From positions 1 to 11,559 of the forward strand of contig JBKPSJ010000196.1 of the NCBI GenBank assembly GCA_046765875.1: a stretch of DNA of 11,559 nt, read 5' to 3'. A program made the position numbers and the translations under genes. This stretch comes from DASRHY01 sp046765875 (GTDB lineage: Bacteria > Actinomycetota > Actinomycetes > Propionibacteriales > Kribbellaceae). Below the pieces are notes generated by a model that worked only from the letters and a program-made list of their open reading frames with translations, did not search any database and was not told the origin of the DNA. Positions 6,394 through 11,559 of the stretch are shown here, one piece after another (positions within the stretch are counted from its first letter, which is position 1; every line of letters starts with the position of its first letter).

Positions 6394-7268
6394 CGCCGGG
6401 CCACCTTCCGATACCGGAGCAGCAGCAGTACGACGCACAACCCGGCCAGGGCAACCGCGACCACGGCGTACAGCGGGCCGAATCCGCCGACATCCAGGCC
6501 CTGGCTGTCCGGACCGCCGTTCGATGCCCAGCGCCACAGGCTCTGGATCAGCGTGGTCGGGCTGAACAGGCCGGCGAGCTCGTTGGCCGTTTGGGACGGG
6601 AGCGAGCTGAGTACGCCGACGATCGGGGTGGTGACGAGGAAGACCGCCACGACGCCGCCGGCCGCGAACGCCCGGCGACCGGTCATCGAGGCGACCAGCA
6701 GCGCGATCGAGGCGAACACGAACGCCCAGATCACCGCGTACAGTATCCCGCCGAGCATCCGCTCGAAGTCGTCCCACACCACAGGGAAGCCGCCACCCAG
6801 CGAGAAGCCGGAGACCACGAAGATGATCAGCTGAGGCAGTCCGAGCAGCATCCAGACCGCCGTGATCAGCGCGCCCAGTTTCGCCACTGCGTAGTCGTTA
6901 CTGGTCAGCGGCCGGGAGAAGTACAGCGACGGCAGTCCGGACCGCAGGTCGCGCGAGACCAGCTCGGGCGCCGCGACGGCGACTCCGAAGATCATCAGCC
7001 AGCTCATCGTGTCCGCGAACCCGGTGTAGACGTTGCCGATCTCGTCCGGGCCGACCTGGGTACGGATCACCGCCACCACGACCGCCGCCAAGCCGAGCAC
7101 ACTGGTCACGAGCCAGGGGAAGATCTTCGCCTTGCCGGTACGGCCGAGCCCGAACACCGTGCGGAGGCTGTGGGTGTACATCGTGCGGACGATGTACCGA
7201 CGGCCGAGCCGCGGCCCGGCGTACCGCTGATACCCGATGTCGTGGATGACACCCGCGGGCTCAGACAC
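6390..7268 (-). CDS. ABC transporter permease, first half-set
   Basis: This 292-residue membrane protein has about six hydrophobic segments (roughly 48-69, 86-105, 131-153, 171-195, 203-222, 263-285). Its cytoplasmic N terminus carries IHDIGYQRYAGPRLGR (8-23), which I recognise as recurrent in actinobacterial permeases of this type. PELVSRDLRSG (101-111) and YFSRPLTSNDYAVAK (116-130) are the ABC-2-like E..RD...G / RP.....Y...K elements that face the ATPase. The GTG at 7268 overlaps the upstream ATPase by eight bases and has a full GGAGGTGA SD (7279-7272), so the start is secure. Its end overlaps the next ATPase by four bases. It resembles the 237-residue permease in architecture but is clearly a different protein, which suggests a heteromeric membrane unit. 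The substrate is unknown. Confidence 0.9.
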   Translation of the reverse strand: MSEPAGVIHDIGYQRYAGPRLGRRYIVRTMYTHSLRTVFGLGRTGKAKIFPWLVTSVLGLAAVVVAVIRTQVGPDEIGNVYTGFADTMSWLMIFGVAVAAPELVSRDLRSGLPSLYFSRPLTSNDYAVAKLGALITAVWMLLGLPQLIIFVVSGFSLGGGFPVVWDDFERMLGGILYAVIWAFVFASIALLVASMTGRRAFAAGGVVAVFLVTTPIVGVLSSLPSQTANELAGLFSPTTLIQSLWRWASNGGPDSQGLDVGGFGPLYAVVAVALAGLCVVLLLLRYRKVARR

Positions 7269-8172
7269 GGGTCACCTCCTCGCGGCGCTGGGCGAACAGT
7301 TCGGTGACCCGGTGCCGGCGCTGATCCAGCCGGTGCAACGGCAGGTCGAGCTCGGCGACCGCGGTGAGGATCCGCTCGTAGGTCTCGTCACCCTCCAGCG
7401 GGACCAGCAGCAGCCGTCCCTCGCGTTGGGCCGCGCCCCCCAGCCGTGCGGCAAGTTCGTCGGTGCCCTCGCTTACTTCGACCACCAGCACGTCGGTGAC
7501 CTCGGTCATCGCGTCGATGTGGGCCGACCGGAGCAGCCGGCCGCCGTCGATCGCGACCAGGCTGGAGCAGATCCGCTCCACTTCGCCGAGCAGGTGCGAG
7601 CAGACCACCACGGAGATGCCGAACTCAGTGCCGATCCGGTGGATCAGCGCCAGCATCGCGTCCCGGCCGGCCGGGTCCAGCCCGTTCGTGGGCTCGTCGA
7701 GTAGCAGCAGGTCGGGGTCGTGTACGAGCGCCTGGGCGAGCTTGGCGCGCTGTTTCATGCCGGTCGAGTAGCCGCCGATCTGGCGGTAGCGCTCCTCGTA
7801 GAGCCCGACGTGCCGCAGCGTCTCCGACGCCCGCTCGCGGGCGGCCGCCTTCGGCAGCCCGCTGATCCGGGCCAGGTGCGTGACCAGTTCGGACGCGGTC
7901 AGGTCGGGCGGCAGGCAGTCGTGCTCGGGCATGTAGCCGACCTTGGTCCTGACCTCGGCGGTGTCGGCGATCGGATCCAGGTCGAGCACGTGCACCCGGC
8001 CGCTGGTCGGGGTGAGCAGGCCGAGGACGAGCTTCATCAGGGTGGACTTGCCGGCGCCGTTCGCCCCGACCAGCCCGACGATGCCGTCGTCGAACCGGAC
8101 GGTCAGATCCTGCAGCGCCGTGACCTTGCCGTTGTAGGTCTTTGTGAGCGCCTCGGTTGTGATGGTCGTCAC
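7261..8172 (-). CDS. ABC transporter ATP-binding protein (ABC-2 exporter), first half-set
   Basis: This is a 303-residue ATPase subunit heading the exporter operon. Walker A GANGAGKST is at 36-44, the signature YSTGMKQR at 135-142, Walker B LLLLDEP at 155-161 followed by TNGLDP, and the H-loop CSH with His193. The Q-loop position is Glu (GYMPEHD, 79-85), a common variant in ABC-2 exporters. It has the same length as the second ATPase but differs throughout, so the two are diverged paralogues rather than a recent duplication. The GTG at 8172 has no SD. TACCGT (8185-8180), a TANNNT hexamer, ends seven bases upstream, so a leaderless mRNA beginning at the GTG is plausible. The start codon is also embedded in ATGTGA, a start-stop pair in another frame. 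The stop overlaps the following permease. Confidence 0.94.
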   Translation of the reverse strand: MTTITTEALTKTYNGKVTALQDLTVRFDDGIVGLVGANGAGKSTLMKLVLGLLTPTSGRVHVLDLDPIADTAEVRTKVGYMPEHDCLPPDLTASELVTHLARISGLPKAAARERASETLRHVGLYEERYRQIGGYSTGMKQRAKLAQALVHDPDLLLLDEPTNGLDPAGRDAMLALIHRIGTEFGISVVVCSHLLGEVERICSSLVAIDGGRLLRSAHIDAMTEVTDVLVVEVSEGTDELAARLGGAAQREGRLLLVPLEGDETYERILTAVAELDLPLHRLDQRRHRVTELFAQRREEVTRV

Positions 8173-8179
8173 ATGGCTG

Positions 8180-8185
8180 ACGGTA
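8180..8185 (-). promoter_or_regulatory. Possible -10 element for a leaderless ABC operon transcript
   Basis: TACCGT on the minus strand fits TANNNT and sits seven bases before the GTG at 8172, the spacing expected if transcription starts on the start codon. No convincing -35 is visible. The remaining spacer up to 8278 holds a 9-base direct repeat TTTCGTCAG (8249-8257 and 8274-8282) and no clear terminator, so read-through from the upstream SnoaL gene remains possible. Confidence 0.3.
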
Positions 8186-8278
8186 GGGATCCGCGGGGTC
8201 GGCCGATATCCGGCGCAACCCTGGCTCTACCCCTGCGCCCGCCACGACTTTCGTCAGCCGGGTCCAGCTTTCGTTTCG

Positions 8279-8632
8279 TCAGGTCGGTACGACCGCGGGC
8301 TGGTCCACGATCCAGCGCCAGGTTCCGTCGGGCTGACGGTGCGCGACCTCGGCGGTCGCACCACCGCTTGGCAGCCTCGTCGACGTCAGCGCGTACTCGC
8401 CGTTGCGCAGGGCCGGTGCCTGCTCGCCGGCCGCCAGAACCGGCTTGGTCGCGAGGAAGTCGGCGTACGCCCGCCTGATCTGTTCGGTACCCACACTCGT
8501 CTGGCCCGGTGGGAAGGCGAGCACCGCCGACGGTTCGTACAGCGCCACCAGTCCGTCCAGGTCGCCCGCGTTCGCCCGTTCGACGAACAGCCGGGCCAGG
8601 TCCTCCGGTTCTCGAGCCTGCTGTCCAGCCAT
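8279..8632 (-). CDS. SnoaL-like / NTF2-fold small protein
   Basis: This 117-residue protein resembles the SnoaL-like nuclear-transport-factor-2 superfamily. An N-terminal helix pair EDLARLFVERANAGDLDGLVALYEPSAV (10-37) precedes the PPGQTSVGTEQIRRAYADFL segment. The C-terminal strands GATAEVAHRQPDGTWRWIVDQP (91-112) close with the common DGTW-R-x-I-x-D-x-P ending. Members include ketosteroid-isomerase-like enzymes, polyketide cyclases and many binding proteins of unknown role, so no reaction can be assigned. The ATG at 8632 lies ten bases after the TAG of the LOG gene on the same strand. The SD is weak (only a GGCGG-type run), and an alternative ATG at 8677 would overlap the LOG gene by 35 bases with no better site. 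The family homology begins after the later Met, so 8632 is preferred. It is probably co-transcribed with the LOG gene. Confidence 0.82.
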   Translation of the reverse strand: MAGQQAREPEDLARLFVERANAGDLDGLVALYEPSAVLAFPPGQTSVGTEQIRRAYADFLATKPVLAAGEQAPALRNGEYALTSTRLPSGGATAEVAHRQPDGTWRWIVDQPAVVPT

Positions 8633-8642
8633 ACCGCCGACG

Positions 8643-9746
8643 CTAGATGCCGCCTCCGACAAGCGCTGTGGCCTCATCGATGCTATCGACGAGGTGAACG
8701 GAGGCGGACAGGTGGCGGTCTTGGCCGAGGGCGCGGAGTACGTCCCAGATTGGTAGGTGGCGCGACCAGTGGTCGGTGCCGACCAGGATCATCGGTACCT
8801 GGGTGGCCGCGTCACCGTAATAGTTCGGGGTCACCGCCTGGAAGATCTCCTGGACCGTTCCGGCCTCGCCCGGCAGATACACGATGCCGCCGCGGGCCCG
8901 GCTGAGCAGGACGTCCTCGCGCTGGGCGTTGGAGAAGTACTTCGCGATCCTGCCGGCGAACACGTTCGGGGGCTCATGGCCGTAGAACCAGGTCGGCACC
9001 GAGATCCCGCCGTCGCCCGGGAACGCGGCCCGCACCTCCATCGCCGTACGGGCCCAGTCGGTGACCGAGGGCCGGAACGACGGCACGGCCGCCAGCGCGG
9101 CGATGGCCTGGTCGACGGCATCGTCGTCGTACGCCGCGAGGGCCGCGCCGAGGTTGGCCGCCTCCATCGCGCCGGGTCCGCCGCCAGTGGCGACGGTACG
9201 ACCGGCCCGGGCCAGCGAACGGCCGAGCAGCACGGCGTCACGGTACGTGTCGTCGCCGCGGGCGATGCCGTGGCCGCCCATCACACCGACCCACGCGTAG
9301 CCGCCCGGGATCTCGTCGAGCGCATCGGCGATCGAGTGGTCGTGGAGTGCCGCCGCGAGGGTATGGCCGACGTCGCCGGACATGATGTGCTGGCGCGACC
9401 AGGCGTAGATCCGCGCGTCGGGCGTGGCGTCGTAGCCGTCCTGAAGCCCGGCGTACAACTCGTCGGCGTCGTACAGGCCGCCGCGGTACGGGTCGAACGG
9501 CAGCTCCGGGATCGCGGGAAAGACCAGACCGCCGCCGGACCGGATCCACTTCTCGGCTGCGTCGGTGAGCACACAGCCGAGGAACAGCGCGCCCACGGGG
9601 TCGAGCTGTCGGAGTGCCTCGGTACGCCCGGACAGGTCGACCGACTGCACCCGCCAGCCGTTCATCGAGGTGGCACCCGCGCCGGTCATCCGGTCGAACT
9701 GCGCCAGCGACTCGATCTCGACGTGCATCACCCTCGGGATCGTCAC
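8643..9746 (-). CDS. LOG/PpnN-type Rossmann nucleotide 5'-monophosphate nucleosidase family protein
   Basis: Characterised relatives (LOG, PpnN/YgdH) hydrolyse the N-glycosidic bond of nucleoside 5'-monophosphates, releasing the base and ribose 5-phosphate. From the GTG at 9746 the protein is 367 residues, much longer than the roughly 200-residue plant-type LOG. Residues 1-150 form an N-terminal region that, as in E. coli PpnN, precedes the Rossmann core. The core shows GVMGGHGIARGDDTYRDA (154-171), TGGGPGAMEAANLGAA (187-202), which is close to the PpnN TGCGPGAMEA block, and LPGEAGTVQE (291-300). The last replaces the usual PGGxGTxxE second Gly with Glu, while the catalytic-type Glu300 is kept. 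A Met codon at 9755 overlaps the best -10 hexamer, TAGGAT, so the GTG at 9746, seven bases downstream of it, is preferred; ATG 9728 is the other candidate. The substrate (AMP, GMP, cytokinin-type) is not decided. Confidence 0.85.
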   Translation of the reverse strand: MTIPRVMHVEIESLAQFDRMTGAGATSMNGWRVQSVDLSGRTEALRQLDPVGALFLGCVLTDAAEKWIRSGGGLVFPAIPELPFDPYRGGLYDADELYAGLQDGYDATPDARIYAWSRQHIMSGDVGHTLAAALHDHSIADALDEIPGGYAWVGVMGGHGIARGDDTYRDAVLLGRSLARAGRTVATGGGPGAMEAANLGAALAAYDDDAVDQAIAALAAVPSFRPSVTDWARTAMEVRAAFPGDGGISVPTWFYGHEPPNVFAGRIAKYFSNAQREDVLLSRARGGIVYLPGEAGTVQEIFQAVTPNYYGDAATQVPMILVGTDHWSRHLPIWDVLRALGQDRHLSASVHLVDSIDEATALVGGGI

Positions 9747-9753
9747 GCTCCGC

Positions 9754-9759
9754 ATCCTA
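9754..9759 (-). promoter_or_regulatory. -10 element of the LOG gene, leaderless start
   Basis: TAGGAT on the minus strand fits TANNNT and ends seven bases before the GTG at 9746. No SD precedes that GTG at a usable distance. The arrangement predicts an mRNA that begins on or next to the start codon. No good -35 is visible 16-18 bases farther up. Confidence 0.45.
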
Positions 9760-9789
9760 TTGGCGGGTCAGCGATCGACAGTCTTGAAT
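9760..9789 (+). promoter_or_regulatory. Putative aminotransferase promoter, leaderless start
   Basis: TTGGCG (9760-9765) and TTGAAT (9784-9789) are 18 bases apart. Six bases follow before the ATG at 9796, with no SD anywhere in the interval, so the transcript probably begins at the ATG. The -35 directly abuts the -10 of the opposing LOG promoter. Confidence 0.45.
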
Positions 9790-9795
9790 GGCCCC

Positions 9796-11085
9796 ATGAC
9801 ACATGCGGAGCTCTGGGACCGGCACAAGGCCGTCATGCCGAACTGGCTGGCGCTGTACTACGAGGAGCCGATCGAGATCGTCTCCGGGGAGGGCCGCCGG
9901 GTCACCGACGCCGAAGGCGCGACGTATCTGGACTTCTTCGCCGGGATCCTCACCAACGCGATCGGGTACGACATCCAGGAGATCTCCGACGCGGTACGCC
10001 GCCAGCTCGACAGCGGGATCGCACACACCTCGACGCTGTACCTGATCCGGCGGCAGGTCGAACTAGCCGAGCAGATCGCTTCGTTGTCCGGCATTGAAAA
10101 CGCCAAGGTGTTCTTCACCAACTCCGGCACCGAGGCGAACGAGGCCGCGCTGATGCTGGCCACGCAGTTCCGCCGGTCGAACCAGGTGCTCGCGCTGCGC
10201 AACTCGTACCACGGCCGCGCCTTCGGCACGATCGCGATCACCGGCAACCGCGGCTGGTCGGCGTCCAGCCTGACCCCGGTCAACGTGTCGTACGTGCACG
10301 GCGGGTACCGGTACCGCAGCCCGTTCCGCGACCTGTCCGACAGCCAGTACATCGACGCCTGCGTCGCGGACCTTGTCGAGATCATCGACACCACCACCGC
10401 CGGCGACGTGGCCTGCATGATCGCCGAGCCGATCCAGGGTGTAGGCGGTTTCGCGACCCCGCCGGACGGACTGTTCAAGGCGTTCAAGGAGGTTCTGGAC
10501 CAGTACGGCATCCTGCTGATCTCCGACGAGGTACAGACCGGCTGGGGACGTACCGGCGAGCACTTCTGGGGAATGGAGGCGCACGGGATCGTCCCGGACG
10601 CGATGACGTTCGCCAAGGGCCTCGGCAACGGGTTCGCGATCGGCGGCGTGGTCGCCCGGCCGGACCTGATGGACTCGCTGTCGGCGAACTCGATCTCGAC
10701 GTTCGGCGGCAACCCGATCGCGACCACCGCGGCGAAGGCGACGCTGGACTACCTGCTCGACCACGACCTGCAGGCGAACGCGGCCAAGCGCGGTGCCCAG
10801 CTCGCCGACGGGTTGCGCGGCATCTCCGACGAGCATCCCGAGCTGGGCGACGTCCGCGGCAAGGGCCTGATGCTCGCGGCCGAGCTGGTCAACCCGTCCG
10901 ACCGGGCAGCCGACGCCAAGCTGGCCGGTGCATTGATGCAGCGCGCCAAGGAGAACGGCCTGCTGGTGGGCAAGGGCGGCCTGTACGGCAACGTCCTGCG
11001 GATGGCGCCGCCGATGTCGCTGACGGAGGAAGAGGCGAACGAAGGACTGGAGATCCTCCGCCGCAGCTTCGACGAGGTGCTGTAG
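9796..11085 (+). CDS. Class-III PLP-dependent aminotransferase (AGXT2-like)
   Basis: This is a complete 429-residue cytosolic transaminase of fold type I. Class-III landmarks are all present: YLDFFAGI (44-51), HTSTLY (77-82), FFTNSGTEANEAALMLA (106-122) for PLP phosphate binding, NSYHGR (136-141), AEPIQG (210-215), SDEVQTGWGRTG (243-254) with Asp244 contacting the pyridine nitrogen, and FAKGLGNG (272-279) with Schiff-base Lys274. STFGGNP (301-307) supplies the phosphate-binding Thr302 from the partner subunit. The DFFAGI and HTST blocks resemble the alanine-glyoxylate aminotransferase 2 branch more than GabT or ArgD. The substrate could be alanine, beta-alanine, GABA or another omega-amino acid; neighbours do not decide. 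The ATG at 9796 starts the family homology and lacks an SD. The open frame extends farther upstream, but into the divergent LOG gene. Confidence 0.94.
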   Translation: MTHAELWDRHKAVMPNWLALYYEEPIEIVSGEGRRVTDAEGATYLDFFAGILTNAIGYDIQEISDAVRRQLDSGIAHTSTLYLIRRQVELAEQIASLSGIENAKVFFTNSGTEANEAALMLATQFRRSNQVLALRNSYHGRAFGTIAITGNRGWSASSLTPVNVSYVHGGYRYRSPFRDLSDSQYIDACVADLVEIIDTTTAGDVACMIAEPIQGVGGFATPPDGLFKAFKEVLDQYGILLISDEVQTGWGRTGEHFWGMEAHGIVPDAMTFAKGLGNGFAIGGVVARPDLMDSLSANSISTFGGNPIATTAAKATLDYLLDHDLQANAAKRGAQLADGLRGISDEHPELGDVRGKGLMLAAELVNPSDRAADAKLAGALMQRAKENGLLVGKGGLYGNVLRMAPPMSLTEEEANEGLEILRRSFDEVL

Positions 11086-11110
11086 TGCTCTAGGGCCGGC
11101 CGTACACCGT

Positions 11111-11149
11111 GTCACCGGGGCCGAGGTCAGTCCTACCGGAGTCGGTGAC
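11111..11149. terminator. Weak inverted repeat in convergent spacer, possible terminator
   Basis: GTCACC (11111-11116) can pair with GGTGAC (11144-11149), with CCGG/CCGG pairing possible inside. It lies between the 3' ends of the aminotransferase and the PIN gene, where a bidirectional terminator is expected. The loop is large and no T-run follows. The palindrome GGCCGGCC at 11094-11101 is nearby. Support is weak. Confidence 0.25.
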
Positions 11150-11180
11150 CCGTCGCGCCCGCCCGGCACAGGCTATGCCC

Positions 11181-11559
11181 TCATCGCTTCTGACCGGTGC
11201 CCGCCGGAATCACCCACTCATGGTTTCCACCGGTCACCTCGGTCAGTCGCTCGAAGTCCCGGTCATAGTGCAACACCGTCAACCCGTGCTCCGCCGCCGT
11301 CGCGGCCACCATCACGTCAACGATTGGCGTTCGGTGCTCACCCCGGTCGACGAGGCGTCTTTGCACTGCAATGGCGTCGAGCGGCCGGCTCAGATCGACC
11401 TGTGGCAATACGTCCAAGGCCTTGTGCAACCGGATCCACTCGCGGCGGTTCTGCGCCGAGAACAGGATCTCCAGCATCACGATCGACGACACCGCGAGGC
11501 GTCCGGTCTGCGCGAGCTCGTCGACTCGGTTCGCGGCAGCCAGGTTCCGCCTGCTCTGC
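11181..11559 (-). CDS. PIN-domain ribonuclease toxin (VapC-like), 5' end outside the window
   Basis: PIN-domain VapC toxins cleave RNA, often tRNA or rRNA, and are held inactive by a co-encoded antitoxin. The visible 125 residues are open to the window edge, and the in-frame codons between 11493 and 11558 continue the domain, so the GTG at 11492 is not the real start. The helix LAAANRVDELAQTGRLAVSS leads into IVMLEIL, with acidic Glu30 of the fragment. TPIVDVMVAATAAEHGLTVLHYDRDFE supplies Asp81, Asp99 and Asp101. Together these are three of the conserved acidic positions for metal binding. The first Asp of the usual DTS motif must lie in the missing part, perhaps 15-25 residues. An antitoxin gene, normally upstream in the same operon, would be beyond base 11559. 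The TGA at 11181 faces the aminotransferase. Confidence 0.85.
   Translation of the reverse strand, partial: QSRRNLAAANRVDELAQTGRLAVSSIVMLEILFSAQNRREWIRLHKALDVLPQVDLSRPLDAIAVQRRLVDRGEHRTPIVDVMVAATAAEHGLTVLHYDRDFERLTEVTGGNHEWVIPAGTGQKR

Noticed and set aside
6394..6777. An N-terminal extension of the second ATPase into the upstream permease
   Set aside because: The extension is the permease gene read in another frame. The ATGA overlap at 6390-6393 is the normal coupled start.
5230..6834. A 534-codon open frame on the plus strand across the exporter genes
   Set aside because: It is antisense to two well-supported ABC genes, its product is a low-complexity run rich in His, Gln, Arg and Asp, and it has no recognisable domain. 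Long antisense frames are expected at this GC content.
8248..8282. Repeated TTTCGTCAG motifs as an operator or the start of a repeat array
   Set aside because: There are only two 9-base copies, one overlapping the SnoaL stop codon, with no regular spacing or further copies. Chance is adequate.
8757..10097. A 446-codon plus-strand open frame opposite the LOG gene
   Set aside because: It is antisense to LOG, out of frame with the aminotransferase at its 3' end, rich in Arg, Gly, Val and His, and without motifs. It is a shadow of the codon bias.
1..11559. CRISPR arrays, IS elements, tRNA/rRNA genes, prophage or attachment sites
   Set aside because: I looked for spaced repeats, transposase motifs, terminal inverted repeats and tRNA-like cloverleaf ends and found none that could be supported.

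Overview
The window is very GC-rich. Genes at the head of transcription units often lack a Shine-Dalgarno sequence, and GTG starts are frequent. With an frr-cdsA pair close to rlmN, this points to a high-GC actinomycete. The style resembles Kribbella/Nocardioidaceae, but I cannot prove the genus from sequence alone. All coordinates are read directly; functions come from motif recognition without database searches.

Layout. (1) 14-1408, plus strand: housekeeping genes frr (ribosome recycling factor) and cdsA (CDP-diacylglycerol synthase), joined with no spacer and closed by a perfect 18-bp hairpin. (2) 1469-2980, minus strand: a secreted subtilisin-like (S8) protease whose 3' end faces cdsA. 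A 222-bp promoter-bearing spacer separates it from the divergent rlmN. (3) 3203-4318, plus strand: rlmN, the radical-SAM methyltransferase of 23S rRNA A2503. (4) 8172-4341, minus strand: a tightly coupled five-gene unit, ATPase - permease - ATPase - permease - VOC-family protein. The four transporter genes overlap by 4-8 bases or are 3 bases apart, so they look like one exporter made of two different half-sets. (5) 9746-8279, minus strand: a PpnN/LOG-type nucleotide nucleosidase followed 10 bases later by a small SnoaL/NTF2-fold protein. (6) 9796-11085, plus strand: a class-III PLP aminotransferase of the AGXT2-like branch, divergent from the LOG gene across a 49-bp spacer that must hold both promoters. 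(7) 11181-11559, minus strand: a PIN-domain (VapC-like) ribonuclease toxin cut by the window edge. Its start, and any antitoxin, lie outside.

No gene-free stretch exceeds 300 bases; the longest is 2981-3202. The window is mostly ordinary chromosomal content. The points most worth a second look are the two-ATPase/two-permease operon, the back-to-back promoters at 9747-9795 with probable leaderless starts on both sides, the altered PGG motif (PGEAGT) of the LOG protein, the dyads over the protease promoter, and the large U-less hairpin at 1419-1458. I found no CRISPR array, IS element, tRNA, rRNA or clear novel defence system.
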